A stretch of DNA of 33,620 nucleotides, taken from the NCBI GenBank assembly GCA_017541465.1, contig JAFXYZ010000008.1:1-33620 (forward strand), given 5' to 3'. This stretch comes from a bacterium. GTDB taxonomy: Bacteria > Cyanobacteriota > Vampirovibrionia > Gastranaerophilales > Gastranaerophilaceae. The position numbers and the translations under genes are program-made. The notes beneath the pieces were generated by a model that worked only from the letters and a program-made list of their open reading frames with translations, had not been told where the DNA came from and did no database searches. This document shows, one piece after another, positions 7,454 through 16,420 of the stretch. How positions within the stretch are numbered: position 1 is the stretch's first letter; the number at the start of each line of letters is the position of its first letter.

Positions 7454-8074
7454 TTATCTGTGACCTTTTGAAATATTCATTGAATCTTCAAGTAATTCAT
7501 TTTCTCTTCCGTAGTCAGAAGCGCCTGTACCGACTTTACCATCGTATCTGACCTGAATCTTCAACGGGTTAACACTGCTGTCTTTCCAAGTACCATCTTT
7601 ATTGTACTGGTCTTTTCTTGTTACGATAATATCATGAACACTACTGTTTGCAGCATTAGATCCTTTATTTTCAGTACCGAATTTGTAGTTAGCCAATCTC
7701 CACCACATAACACCGTCTGTTGTCATGAAGTCAGGCTTGTGGTTTTGGTCATAAGTTCTGCCGTCAAGGCTTGACCAGGAGTTAGTTCCGCATCTGATTT
7801 CACCCGAAGTGTTTAATGCCTCGGCAACCTGAGAACAGAACTGGCTTCCATCAACATTATCATCTGCCCAATACATGGAAGCATTGGTAGATGCTTTTGA
7901 AATCTCATCAATAGCACTGCTTGCTGCACTTTGCATTGCATACATTGCTTTTTTGTACATAATTTTGTCTTTGTCAGGTCTGACATTATCAAGTACCGGA
8001 ATAAGTATTGCAGCCAAAACTCCGAGTATTGCTAATGTTACAAGAGCCTCTGATAGTGTAAATGCTTTTTTCAT
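7454..8074 (-). CDS. Type IV pilin-like protein (pilin C)
   Basis: A 206-residue protein with a class III prepilin signal: a 4-residue leader MKKA, then FTLSEALVTLAILGVLAA forming the hydrophobic N-terminal helix with the conserved Glu at mature position 5 (residue 9). The residue before the cleavage site is Ala rather than Gly. The globular part has two cysteines (about residues 79 and 95) that could form a disulfide. Family knowledge predicts processing by a prepilin peptidase and assembly into a pilus or pseudopilus; no assembly genes lie in the window. Unlike pilins A, B, D and E it has a short conventional leader without a C-tract, and its C-terminal domain is unrelated to theirs. AAGGCGG provides the ribosome binding site. 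Confidence 0.85.
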   Translation of the reverse strand: MKKAFTLSEALVTLAILGVLAAILIPVLDNVRPDKDKIMYKKAMYAMQSAASSAIDEISKASTNASMYWADDNVDGSQFCSQVAEALNTSGEIRCGTNSWSSLDGRTYDQNHKPDFMTTDGVMWWRLANYKFGTENKGSNAANSSVHDIIVTRKDQYNKDGTWKDSSVNPLKIQVRYDGKVGTGASDYGRENELLEDSMNISKGHR

Positions 8075-8107
8075 AATCCGCCTTTATTACTAAGTACCAT
8101 TAATTAC

Positions 8108-8137
8108 ATAATACCACATTTTTATATTTTTCAACAA
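8108..8137 (-). promoter_or_regulatory. Pilin-type promoter upstream of pilin C
   Basis: On the minus strand TTGTTG (8137-8132) is followed by an 18-bp spacer ending in TGTGG and then TATTAT (8113-8108), 33 bp before the pilin C ATG. Spacing, the GG before the -10 and the -10 itself match the promoters of pilins A, B, D and E. Confidence 0.6.
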
Positions 8138-8205
8138 GTTTTTTTTATTTTCACATTTTATTGTAAATAAATTTAATAATTTCTTTACCGTCAATATAAA
8201 TATAC

Positions 8206-8234
8206 TTGATATAAAAAATTTAGGTATCTATAAT
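8206..8234 (+). promoter_or_regulatory. Sigma70-type promoter for rpmE
   Basis: TTGATA (8206-8211), a 17-bp spacer and a perfect TATAAT (8229-8234) lie 40 bp before the rpmE ATG. This is the best canonical promoter in the window and probably also drives thyX and the genes after it, since I see no terminator before gpsA. Confidence 0.75.
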
Positions 8235-8274
8235 TTATATAAAACAAGTTATAAGAAAAAATTGAGGTAAAAAA

Positions 8275-8472
8275 ATGAAACAAGGAATACATCCGGAATA
8301 TAAGAAAACAACCATCAAATGTGTATGCGGCAACGAAATTGAGGCAGGTTCAATCGATGAAAACATCACTGTTGAAATTTGTAACAATTGCCACCCCTTC
8401 TACACCGGAAACCAGAAAATAGTTGACACTGAAGGCCGTGTTGAAAGATTTAACAAACGTTACAAAAAATAG
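8275..8472 (+). CDS. rpmE: 50S ribosomal protein L31 (bL31)
   Basis: A 65-residue ribosomal protein of the large-subunit central protuberance. It begins MKQGIHPEY, as typical for the family, and contains CxC (Cys16, Cys18) and CNNC (Cys36, Cys39) followed by HPFYTG. These four cysteines identify the zinc-binding C+ form rather than the zinc-free paralogue used in zinc limitation. TGAGG (8263-8267) is the ribosome binding site. rpmE next to prfA is a common arrangement. Confidence 0.97.
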   Translation: MKQGIHPEYKKTTIKCVCGNEIEAGSIDENITVEICNNCHPFYTGNQKIVDTEGRVERFNKRYKK

Positions 8473-8508
8473 TTTGTATATTGTTGCTTAATAAAAAGGG
8501 GATATGGG

Positions 8509-9207
8509 ATGACAGAGGGCAACAACAAACCTAAAGTACGTTTGATTTGCAAACCTGACAATATGCTTAAAACGGTCTATACCGCCTGCCGTACCTGTTA
8601 CAGCAGCGATTCACCGTTAAATATTTATGACTGCGAAGCAGACAGTGAAAAAATGCTGAAGCTGATAGAAAGAGTTATTTCTTCGGGACACTACAGCACC
8701 ATAGAGCACATCCAGGTCAGTTTTGCCATAAGCAATATTTCAAGAGCATGTTCACATCAGCTTGTCAGACACAGACACATGTCTTTTTCCCAAAAATCAC
8801 AAAGATATGTTAAAGAAAAAGGACAGTTTGATTATCTGACACCCCCGACAATCGAAAAGGACAGTGAGCTCAAAAAGAAATATGATGAATTTATGGGTAA
8901 AATCTCGGAATTTTACTTAGAACTTACGGAAAAAGGTGTACCCGCAGAGGATGCCCGTTTCGTACTTCCCAACGCAGCAGCAACCTCTATGGTTGCAAGT
9001 CTTAATTTAAGAGAACTCATTCATCTTGCAAATTTAAGACTATGCACAAGAGCACAGGCTGAAATAAGATTACTCGTCAGAATGATGTGCGACGAACTCA
9101 CAAAAGAAGAACCATGGTTAAAGAATTATCTCGTACCAAAATGCGAGCGCTGGGGCTTTTGTGACGAGGACAAATCATGCGGAAGAAAACCAAAGGCTGT
9201 TAAATAA
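8509..9207 (+). CDS. thyX: Flavin-dependent thymidylate synthase ThyX
   Basis: FAD-dependent enzyme that methylates dUMP to dTMP using methylene-tetrahydrofolate, releasing tetrahydrofolate rather than dihydrofolate. The 232-residue protein carries the diagnostic RHRx7S motif at 87-97 ([11 protein letters not shown]) and the expected C-terminal [12 protein letters not shown] segment. AAGGGG (8496-8501) is placed for ATG 8509; the ATG at 8504 is out of frame and stops at once. Stop and prfA start overlap as TAATG, implying translational coupling. Confidence 0.96.
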   Translation: MTEGNNKPKVRLICKPDNMLKTVYTACRTCYSSDSPLNIYDCEADSEKMLKLIERVISSGHYSTIEHIQVSFAISNISRACSHQLVRHRHMSFSQKSQRYVKEKGQFDYLTPPTIEKDSELKKKYDEFMGKISEFYLELTEKGVPAEDARFVLPNAAATSMVASLNLRELIHLANLRLCTRAQAEIRLLVRMMCDELTKEEPWLKNYLVPKCERWGFCDEDKSCGRKPKAVK

Positions 9208-10289
9208 TGAAAGATATGCTTGATAAAATACTTCAGATAGAAAAGAAATACACTGAGCTTGCCCAGTTGCTTTCCGATCCTGATGTAATACAAGATTATG
9301 AAAGATTTAAAACCCTCTCCAAGCAAAGAAAAGCTATGGAGGAAACGGTTAATGTTTACCATGCCTGGCTTGAAGCAGAGAATGCCGTAAAAGACGCACA
9401 TGAAATGTTAAAAAGCGAGCAGGACGAAGAGATGAGAGGTTTTCTTCACGCGGAAATCGACTCTAATAACCAAAAGATGAGCGAACTTGAAGAAAAAATG
9501 AAGGTGCTTCTTCTTCCGAGAGATCCGCTTGATGACAAGGACATTATGCTTGAAATCAGAGGGGGCGCAGGCGGAGATGAGGCAAACATCTTTGCGGGCG
9601 ATTTAATGAGAATGTATCTGAGATATGCGGATAAGCAGGGCTGGAAAACCCAGGTGCTGAGCAAAACGGAATGTGAAGCCGGCGGTGTATCAGAGGTTAT
9701 TATCTCTATTAAAGGCGACAGTATCTACAGCAAACTCAAATATGAATCGGGTGTTCACAGGGTTCAGAGAGTTCCTGCAACGGAATCTCAGGGAAGAGTA
9801 CATACTTCAACGGCAACAGTAGCGGTTATGCCCGAGGTAGATGATGTTGAAATCGAACTCAGACCTGAAGATTTGGAAATTTCAACCGCACGCTCGGGCG
9901 GTGCGGGCGGACAAAACGTCAATAAGGTTGAAACCGCGGTCAGAGTATTCCATAAGCCTTCAGGAATAATGATTTTCTGTACTGAAGAACGTTCACAGCT
10001 TCAAAATAAAGAAAGAGCTCTGCAGATTCTTAAAAACAAATTGTACGATATGGAAGTACAAAAGCAGATGCAGGATGTAACTGATTTAAGACGTTCTCAG
10101 GTCGGAACAGGCGACCGTTCCGAGAGAATAAGAACTTATAACTTCCCTCAGGGAAGATTAACCGACCACAGAATAGGTCAAAACCTCAGTGTCTGGCAGG
10201 TTATCGAAGGTGAACTTGATGAATTAATCGGACTTTTGATGGCTTACGACCAGAAACTGAAACTCGAAAAGTTAGCTGAAATCAACTAA
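9207..10289 (+). CDS. prfA: Peptide chain release factor 1
   Basis: Class I release factor for UAA and UAG codons. The 360 residues match the family. The peptidyl-tRNA hydrolysis motif GGQ is at 234-236 within [17 protein letters not shown], and the codon-reading PxT motif appears as PAT (190-192), which marks RF1 rather than the SPF-type RF2. The start ATG overlaps the thyX stop by one base. A 41-bp gap with no terminator leads to rsmH. Confidence 0.97.
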   Translation: MKDMLDKILQIEKKYTELAQLLSDPDVIQDYERFKTLSKQRKAMEETVNVYHAWLEAENAVKDAHEMLKSEQDEEMRGFLHAEIDSNNQKMSELEEKMKVLLLPRDPLDDKDIMLEIRGGAGGDEANIFAGDLMRMYLRYADKQGWKTQVLSKTECEAGGVSEVIISIKGDSIYSKLKYESGVHRVQRVPATESQGRVHTSTATVAVMPEVDDVEIELRPEDLEISTARSGGAGGQNVNKVETAVRVFHKPSGIMIFCTEERSQLQNKERALQILKNKLYDMEVQKQMQDVTDLRRSQVGTGDRSERIRTYNFPQGRLTDHRIGQNLSVWQVIEGELDELIGLLMAYDQKLKLEKLAEIN

Positions 10290-10330
10290 CTTAAAATTAA
10301 TACTTAAAAATTTACGGGAATAAATTGGGG

Positions 10331-11266
10331 ATGACGGAATTTAAGCATTATCCTGTCATGTTAAACGAAGCCGTTGACATGCTGGACTGCAAAGAAGGAC
10401 TATTATATGTGGATGCCACTTTAGGGGGCGGAGGATATTCGCGCTTAATCCTTGACAGGATAGGAAAAAGCGGAAGACTAATTTCCTTTGATGTTGATAA
10501 AGACGCGATAGAACACTCAAAAAATGTGTTGAAAGATTACGATAATTTAACGATTGTAAACGATTCCTATACAAATATTAAGAAGTATTTAGAAGAAAAC
10601 CATATTAAAGAGATAACAGGCGGAATAGTTTTTGATTTGGGCGCATCAACACCCCAATTAACCAATGGGGAGAGGGGTTTTAGCTTCATGACCGATGCAA
10701 AACTTGATATGAGATTTAATCAAGAGCAGGAGTTTTCGGCTTATGACGTGGTTAACGGCTACAGAGAGGACGATTTAGTCCGTATTTTCAGCGAATACGG
10801 GGAAGAGAGATTTTCAAAAAGAATAGCAAAAATGATAGTCGAAAAGAGAAAAAACTCACCCGTAAAAACAACCAAAGAGCTTGTAGATATTATACTTGAG
10901 GCAACACCAAAGATAAAATCAAAAATTCACCCCGCAACGAGAGTTTTCCAGGCTATAAGGATAGAGGTAAACGGAGAACTTGAAAATATTAAAAATACAT
11001 TAAATGATGTGCTTACTTTATTAGGCAATAATGCTATAATAGTTGTGGTGACATTCCATTCGCTGGAAGACAGGATAGTAAAAAACTTTTTCAGGTATCA
11101 TTCCAACAAATGTAATTGCGAGCCGAACAAAATGATATGTGATTGTCCGAAACCCCGACTGGAGTTGATGACAAGAAAACCACTAACAGCAAATGATTTG
11201 GAGATTAAAGAGAACCCGCCGTCAAGATCGGCAAAGCTCAGGGCAGCGAGAAGAATAAACAAATAA
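10331..11266 (+). CDS. rsmH: 16S rRNA (cytosine1402-N4)-methyltransferase RsmH (MraW)
   Basis: SAM-dependent methyltransferase that modifies C1402 in the 16S rRNA decoding centre. Visible are HYPVMLNEAV near the N terminus, the SAM loop DATLGGGGYSR (about 28-38), the FDLGAST motif, FHSLEDRIVKNFFR and the conserved C-terminal NPPSRSAKLRAARR. I prefer ATG 10331 (311 residues) with ACGGGA about ten bases upstream; an in-frame TTG at 10325 is possible. The order rsmH-ftsL-ftsI-murE is the classic start of a dcw cluster, here fused behind rpmE-thyX-prfA. Confidence 0.94.
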   Translation: MTEFKHYPVMLNEAVDMLDCKEGLLYVDATLGGGGYSRLILDRIGKSGRLISFDVDKDAIEHSKNVLKDYDNLTIVNDSYTNIKKYLEENHIKEITGGIVFDLGASTPQLTNGERGFSFMTDAKLDMRFNQEQEFSAYDVVNGYREDDLVRIFSEYGEERFSKRIAKMIVEKRKNSPVKTTKELVDIILEATPKIKSKIHPATRVFQAIRIEVNGELENIKNTLNDVLTLLGNNAIIVVVTFHSLEDRIVKNFFRYHSNKCNCEPNKMICDCPKPRLELMTRKPLTANDLEIKENPPSRSAKLRAARRINK

Positions 11267-11278
11267 GGGAGAAGTAAG

Positions 11279-11731
11279 TTGGGCAGAGTTGCATACAAAT
11301 ATTCATTGCAGGAAGAACTGGAGGTGCTGGAGGCACAAACAAATCCTATTACCCAAAGGAGACCTCAGCAAAAACAGTTTACCGTAATTCATAACGAAAA
11401 AGCACCAAAAGGCAATAAATTAAACAAAATCTTGTCAACTGCAATGATTGTCCTTACATGTATTACGTTTACAAGTTATTCTTTTGTATCGGAATCGGAA
11501 AAGAAGCTGAATAAACTCGGAAAAGAAATCATTTATTATACTAATGAAAATATGGATTTACAAAATCAGCTTGATAATCTTAATTCCTTCAGACACGTTG
11601 ACAGTGTAATTAAGGCAAATACTGCACTTGATACCGCAAAGCAGATTATGGAAATCCCCTCCGCTCAGATGGCAGATACAGGCAAATCAGTTTATATCCC
11701 TCAAATCCACAATTGGGTTATCGGCTACTAA
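11279..11731 (+). CDS. ftsL: FtsL-like cell division protein
   Basis: A 150-residue single-pass membrane protein: cytoplasmic N terminus (1-49), hydrophobic segment (about 50-70, ILSTAMIVLTCITFTSYSFV) and a short coiled coil (about 71-105) on the far side. This is the FtsL/DivIC architecture, and its position between rsmH and ftsI is where ftsL sits in dcw clusters. FtsL sequences are poorly conserved, so the call depends on topology and synteny. The start is TTG, with AAGGGAGAAG just upstream; no ATG precedes the basic region. A role as divisome scaffold with FtsQ follows from the family. Confidence 0.75.
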   Translation: MGRVAYKYSLQEELEVLEAQTNPITQRRPQQKQFTVIHNEKAPKGNKLNKILSTAMIVLTCITFTSYSFVSESEKKLNKLGKEIIYYTNENMDLQNQLDNLNSFRHVDSVIKANTALDTAKQIMEIPSAQMADTGKSVYIPQIHNWVIGY

Positions 11732-11765
11732 AAAAACTCAGCCGTTTTGACTCGGAGATTAGGGA

Positions 11766-13478
11766 ATGATAACAGATAATGAGATTGAAAAACTGAAAAG
11801 AACCGATAAAAGAACAAAAATCTGCAAGATTGGAGTTCTTATTATCTTTTTGGGGATAATTTGTTATCTGTTTGCAATTCAGATAGCTGATATAAAAAAT
11901 TATAAAATGAGGGCGCAGGCGCAAAGGTTTTCAAAAAATTTCATCCTGAGGGGCGAAATCATTGACAGAAACGGACTTAAACTTGCCTCGGACAAGATGA
12001 CTTATAATCTCTATGCCCATAAAGAATATTTCGACCATTCAACAGAGGAACTGGCAGAAAAACTCGCACCTGTTTTGAATCTTCCTAAGGCACAAATTAA
12101 AAAATCGCTGGATAAAACTTCTGTTGTAACACTCGTTAAAAAGGATATTGACAGAGGAACGGCAGATAAAATAAAGAAACTGGGATTAAGAGAACTCAGT
12201 CTAGACAAGAAAAATGAGAGAGTATATCCTCAGGAAACGCTCGCAGCGCACGTTCTCGGGTATTATAACCCTGATGCAGGAATAAGTGCAGGTGTGGAAA
12301 AAACGGCACAGGAAAAACTCACAACAACGGACAAAACCGTTGAATACGAGAAAACACCGACAGGTGATGTTATTTATGATATTGAAACCGATCCTCTTCA
12401 GGCTACGGTTCCCGTTACGGGACAAACCGTTCAGCTGACCATTGATTCGGCTATTCAGCATGTTTGTGAAACAGAGCTTATAAAAGTTATCAACGAAAAA
12501 TCAGCAAGAAGAGGAACGGTTATTGTAATGAACCCGAAAAACGGCGAGATACTGGCTTATGCTGTATTTCCCGCTTATAACCCTAACAGCTACAGAAGTG
12601 CAAAAGAGGTAAGTGTAAAAAACTGGACTCTGACGGATGTTTACCCTCCGGGCTCAACCTTTAAAACACTGACTGTCGCCTCGGCGCTTGAACTCGGGGT
12701 TGTTAAACCGACCTCAACTGTTCTGGATACGGGAAAAATGAAGGTCGGAAGCTGGACAGTTCAGAATTATGACTATAATAAACACCCTTACCCCGGGAAC
12801 ATTACACTTGCTTATTTGCTTGAGCACTCCAGCAACGTAGGAAGCGCAAATCTGGCTTTTATGATGAAGCCTTCCGCATTTTATAAAATTCTGAAGGATT
12901 TCGGGATAGGAACAAAAACGGGAATAGACCTTCCCGGCGAATCTGCGGGATTGCTTCCGCCCCCAAAAAAATGGGATATATCAAGGCACGCAACCATGGG
13001 CTACGGCTACGGCGCATCAGTCAATGCAATGCAAATGATTTCGGCGGTTTCGGCTATTGCAAACGGCGGTGTAAGAGTTACTCCGCATGTAATAAAATAT
13101 TCTGATGAAGAAGCAGCGGCAAAAATAAAAGAAACAAGAGTACTGAGACCTGAAGTAGCAAGAGTTGTAGCAGGCTTAATGGCAAAGAGTACTGGAAATT
13201 CAAAAACACCGGTAAATCTTGCGGAATATACCGTTGCGGCAAAGACGGGAACATCAAGAAAGCCTATTGAACACGGAAAAGGTTATGGCGGAGGGTTATA
13301 TGCCTCCGTTATAGGATTTTTCCCGGCGATGAACCCGGAGTTATTAATATATGTAGTAGTTGATACTCCATCCACCTTCGGAGTATGGGGTTCAACCATC
13401 GCAGCGCCTATTTTTAAAGAGGTTGCTATGCAGTCAGCGAGAATTTTGAATATTCCGCCCGATAAACAGGTAAAATAA
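11766..13478 (+). CDS. ftsI: Division transpeptidase FtsI / penicillin-binding protein 2
   Basis: Class B penicillin-binding protein that crosslinks septal peptidoglycan. The 570-residue protein has a cytoplasmic tail, one membrane anchor (about 22-40), the pedestal domain starting near LRGEIIDRNG (61-70), and the transpeptidase domain with STFK (Ser297, Lys300), SSN (355-357) and KTGTS (493-497). All three active-site motifs are intact. No PASTA domain follows, unlike many Gram-positive relatives. It lies between the FtsL-like gene and murE, fitting a division rather than elongation role. Confidence 0.94.
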   Translation: MITDNEIEKLKRTDKRTKICKIGVLIIFLGIICYLFAIQIADIKNYKMRAQAQRFSKNFILRGEIIDRNGLKLASDKMTYNLYAHKEYFDHSTEELAEKLAPVLNLPKAQIKKSLDKTSVVTLVKKDIDRGTADKIKKLGLRELSLDKKNERVYPQETLAAHVLGYYNPDAGISAGVEKTAQEKLTTTDKTVEYEKTPTGDVIYDIETDPLQATVPVTGQTVQLTIDSAIQHVCETELIKVINEKSARRGTVIVMNPKNGEILAYAVFPAYNPNSYRSAKEVSVKNWTLTDVYPPGSTFKTLTVASALELGVVKPTSTVLDTGKMKVGSWTVQNYDYNKHPYPGNITLAYLLEHSSNVGSANLAFMMKPSAFYKILKDFGIGTKTGIDLPGESAGLLPPPKKWDISRHATMGYGYGASVNAMQMISAVSAIANGGVRVTPHVIKYSDEEAAAKIKETRVLRPEVARVVAGLMAKSTGNSKTPVNLAEYTVAAKTGTSRKPIEHGKGYGGGLYASVIGFFPAMNPELLIYVVVDTPSTFGVWGSTIAAPIFKEVAMQSARILNIPPDKQVK

Positions 13479-13488
13479 GGATTAGGAT

Positions 13489-14958
13489 ATGTATTTAAGC
13501 GAACTCAAAAAAGGAATTGAAAATTCCGAGGTAATTAAATTTAAAGATATTGAAGTTAAAGGAATTTCTTACAATTCAAAAACGACAAAAGAGGGAGATA
13601 TTTTCGTTTGTCTTGTCGGGGAAAACACAGACGGACACGAATATGCCAAAAGCGCAGCTGAAAAAGGCGCGGTGGCTCTGCTTGCCCAGAAGGATACGGG
13701 GCTTGATATTCCCCATATAATTGTTAAAAATACAAGACATTCAATCTCATCTTTGGCTTCAACTTTTTATTCAAAGCCCTCAAAAGATATTAATTTAATC
13801 GGTGTTACGGGAACAAACGGCAAAACGACCGTTACCCATCTTGTCCAGAGAATTATTGAAGAAACTGGAAAAAATTGCGCGCTGATAGGAACTTTAGGAT
13901 ATAAGACTTCAAGCAGTTCAGAGTATAAAGACGCAAAACACACAACCCCTCAGGCGCCCGAACTCCAGGCCGATTTGAGGATGATGGCGGACAGCGGAAT
14001 TGAAAACGTTGTTATGGAAGTCAGCTCACACGCGCTCGAACAGAACAGAGTCGGGGGATGCGAGTTTAAGGGAGCTATTTTTACAAACCTTACTCAAGAC
14101 CATCTCGACTATCATGTGACAATGTCAAACTATTTTGATGCAAAAGCAATCCTGTTTAAAGGCTTACAAAAAGGCACTTTTGCGGTTATCAATAAGGATG
14201 ATAAATATGGGGATGATTTTATATCGGTTGTTCCGAAGGAGGTCAATGTAATAACTTACGGAGTAAAGAAAAATGCTGACGTTATGGCGAAAAACATTGA
14301 TTTTTCAATACACGGTGCAACCTGCGTTTTTGTTTACGATAAGAAAGAATATAAAGTTAATCTTAAACTGAACGGTATGTTCTCTGTTTATAATTCGCTC
14401 GCAGCCTTCTCCGGTGCAATAGGTATGGGAATTGCCCCCGAAACCGCAATAAAAGCGCTCGAAGCTACTTCTTCCGTTGCGGGAAGGTTTGAGATAGTAA
14501 ACAAAGAGCCTCTTGTTATTGTCGATTATGCACATACTCCCGATGGTCTTGAAAATGTCCTGAAGGCAGCGAGAGAATTAACTCCAAAGAATTCAAAGCT
14601 CATCTGCCTGTTTGGTTGCGGCGGGGACAGAGACACGACAAAAAGACCGAAAATGGGTGCAATAGCAGAAGCCCTGGCTGATAAAGTTGTCGTAACTTCT
14701 GATAATCCGAGAAGTGAGAACCCTGATTTGATTATTTCAGACATTATGGCAGGGATAAAGAGTGTAGATACCAAGAAAATCTTTGTTGAAGCCGACAGAG
14801 GAGCAGCAATAAGATTTTTACCCTCAATTTCGGAAAAGAGTGATGTTATTGTCATCGCAGGAAAAGGGCACGAGGACTACCAGATTTTGAAGGATAAAAC
14901 AATTCACTTTGACGATCGCGAAGAAGCGAAAAAAGTTTTTTCTCAGATTAATGTATAA
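13489..14958 (+). CDS. murE: UDP-MurNAc-tripeptide synthetase MurE, diaminopimelate type
   Basis: ATP-dependent ligase that adds the third residue to UDP-MurNAc-L-Ala-D-Glu. The 489-residue protein shows the P-loop GTNGKTT (108-114), the central TNLTQDHLDYH (199-209), DYAHTPD (346-352) and DNPR (405-408). DNPR is the signature of meso-diaminopimelate selection, whereas lysine-adding enzymes differ there, so the wall is predicted to be DAP-type. It begins ten bases after ftsI and is followed by gpsA after 27 bp; AAAGGAAA precedes gpsA. Confidence 0.95.
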   Translation: MYLSELKKGIENSEVIKFKDIEVKGISYNSKTTKEGDIFVCLVGENTDGHEYAKSAAEKGAVALLAQKDTGLDIPHIIVKNTRHSISSLASTFYSKPSKDINLIGVTGTNGKTTVTHLVQRIIEETGKNCALIGTLGYKTSSSSEYKDAKHTTPQAPELQADLRMMADSGIENVVMEVSSHALEQNRVGGCEFKGAIFTNLTQDHLDYHVTMSNYFDAKAILFKGLQKGTFAVINKDDKYGDDFISVVPKEVNVITYGVKKNADVMAKNIDFSIHGATCVFVYDKKEYKVNLKLNGMFSVYNSLAAFSGAIGMGIAPETAIKALEATSSVAGRFEIVNKEPLVIVDYAHTPDGLENVLKAARELTPKNSKLICLFGCGGDRDTTKRPKMGAIAEALADKVVVTSDNPRSENPDLIISDIMAGIKSVDTKKIFVEADRGAAIRFLPSISEKSDVIVIAGKGHEDYQILKDKTIHFDDREEAKKVFSQINV

Positions 14959-14985
14959 TAAAAATAAAAGATAAAGGAAATAAGC

Positions 14986-15993
14986 ATGAAATTAGCAGTT
15001 TTAGGAGCAGGATGCTGGGGTTTAACCATCACAAAGTTGCTTAATGACAATTTTGAAGAAATCACCGTATGGGCAAGAAAAGAAGATTTATCGGACGATT
15101 TAATCAAAAACAAACACACCTCAAAACCCCTTGAAGTACAGCTTTCGGACAAAGTACAGTTTACAACCGATTTAAAAAGCGCAATAGAAAATGCCCCGAT
15201 TATCATTCTTGCAGTTGCGACAGTAGGTATAAGACCTGTTTGCCAGCAGTTAAAACAGGCAGGGTATAAGGATGAGCAGATTATAGTAAACCTCTCGAAA
15301 GGACTTGAATTGCCATCGTTAAAGAGGATGTCCGAGGTTATTAAAGATGAACTTCCGACCTCAAGACTGACAATTCTCTCAGGACCTACGCTTGCAAGAG
15401 AAATTTTAAACGGATGCCCTACGGCAGCAGTCGTTGCAAGCACCGATATGGCAGCCGCAAAAGCCGTTCAGCAGCATCTGAGTGTGCCTTCAAAGTTCAG
15501 ACTCTACACAAATAAAGACGTTATCGGGGTTGAACTTGGAGGAAGTTTCAAAAATGTTATCGCAATAGCCTCCGGATTTGCAGATGCTATGAAACTCGGT
15601 GATAACTGCAGAGGAACTCTTTTGACAAGAGGAATGGCAGAAATAGTAAGAGTTTCGGTTGAACTTGGTGCTAATCCTTCAACACTTTATGGTCTTTCAG
15701 GTATGGGTGATTTAATTGCGACCTGTTCAAGTCCGTTCAGCAGAAACTATACCGTAGGCTCTCTTCTCGGACAGGGAAAGAAAATAGACGATATTTTAGC
15801 CGAACTTGGTTCCGTTGCGGAGGGTGTAAAGACAACAAAGGCTCTTTGTGAACTTGCAAAAAAATTAAATATTGAAGTTCCCATGTCACAGGCGATGTAT
15901 GAGGCGCTTTATACGGATATAACCCCGAAAGAAGTGCTTGATAAACTCATGAACAGGAAACTCAAAAAAGAAGAAACCTATAATTTAGCATAA
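14986..15993 (+). CDS. gpsA: NAD(P)-dependent glycerol-3-phosphate dehydrogenase
   Basis: Converts dihydroxyacetone phosphate to sn-glycerol-3-phosphate for phospholipid synthesis. The 335-residue protein has the Rossmann loop GAGCWG (7-12), NLSKGLE (102-108) with a conserved Lys, LSGPTLAREI (131-140), GVELGGSFKNVIAIASG (181-197) containing the probable catalytic Lys189, and GLSGMGDLIATCSS in the C-terminal domain. It is the last gene of the rpmE-gpsA run and is followed by a strong hairpin terminator. Confidence 0.95.
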   Translation: MKLAVLGAGCWGLTITKLLNDNFEEITVWARKEDLSDDLIKNKHTSKPLEVQLSDKVQFTTDLKSAIENAPIIILAVATVGIRPVCQQLKQAGYKDEQIIVNLSKGLELPSLKRMSEVIKDELPTSRLTILSGPTLAREILNGCPTAAVVASTDMAAAKAVQQHLSVPSKFRLYTNKDVIGVELGGSFKNVIAIASGFADAMKLGDNCRGTLLTRGMAEIVRVSVELGANPSTLYGLSGMGDLIATCSSPFSRNYTVGSLLGQGKKIDDILAELGSVAEGVKTTKALCELAKKLNIEVPMSQAMYEALYTDITPKEVLDKLMNRKLKKEETYNLA

Positions 15994-15995
15994 CC

Positions 15996-16026
15996 AAAAA
16001 GGTCAGGTTTTATGCCTGACCTTTTT
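15996..16026. terminator. Bidirectional rho-independent terminator after gpsA
   Basis: AAAAAGGTCAGG (15996-16007) and CCTGACCTTTTT (16015-16026) form a 12-bp perfect stem with a 7-nt loop. It has an A-run on one side and a T-run on the other, so it can end both gpsA on the plus strand and the TSCPD gene on the minus strand. Confidence 0.9.
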
Positions 16027-16027
16027 G

Positions 16028-16291
16028 TTAAACAGAAACTTCCGATTTATATTTCATCAGACAATGAGTAAGCTGGTCGGGACAACTCGTAGGACCGCCG
16101 TTACAACTAATTCCCTGAAGTTTTTCGATAACATCATCGACCTTCATACCGATAATCAGGCTTCTTATTCCCTGAAGATTACCGTTGCAACCGCCCTCAA
16201 AATAGGCATCTTTGATGATACCGTCATCAACTTTAACCATCATAAGAGAACAGCATGTGCCTTCCGTCTGATATTTAATAACTTTTTCCAT
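16028..16291 (-). CDS. TSCPD domain protein (TIGR03905-like), function unknown
   Basis: An 87-residue protein with cysteines at 13, 14, 35, 63, 70 and 77, including the name-giving GPTSCPDQL (66-74). Small stand-alone TSCPD proteins resemble a C-terminal region found in some ribonucleotide reductases and are suspected to bind metal, but their role is not established. GAGGATTTT upstream serves as ribosome binding site. Its stop abuts the shared terminator with gpsA. Confidence 0.8.
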   Translation of the reverse strand: MEKVIKYQTEGTCCSLMMVKVDDGIIKDAYFEGGCNGNLQGIRSLIIGMKVDDVIEKLQGISCNGGPTSCPDQLTHCLMKYKSEVSV

Positions 16292-16353
16292 AATAAAATC
16301 CTCAACTTATATCTCAAAAATATTTTACAGGAAAAATGAAGAATTTGACAAAA

Positions 16354-16384
16354 GTGTTATAATTTTGAAAAAATATGGTATTAT
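16354..16384 (+). promoter_or_regulatory. Pilin-type promoter upstream of pilin A
   Basis: GTGTTA (16354-16359), a 19-bp spacer containing TTTTGAAAAAATATGG, and TATTAT (16379-16384), 36 bp before the pilin A ATG. It is the only one of the five pilin promoters with a 19-bp spacer; the extra base is in the A-run. TGTTATAAT at 16355-16363 could itself be an extended -10 element. Confidence 0.6.
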
Positions 16385-16420
16385 TAATATAAGATTAACA
16401 GAGATGAGAGGTTAGTTTTT

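Noticed and set aside
14943-15443. 166-residue open frame on the minus strand over gpsA
   Set aside because: It is antisense to a complete gpsA with all motifs, lacks a start signal and has no recognisable domain.
16025-16339. 104-residue plus-strand frame over the TSCPD gene
   Set aside because: The minus-strand frame has the Cys motifs and a ribosome binding site; the plus frame begins at the terminator.
16345-16363. TTGACA (16345-16350) and TATAAT (16358-16363) before pilin A as a promoter pair
   Set aside because: The spacing is only 7 bp, far too short. The shared pilin-type promoter just downstream fits better.
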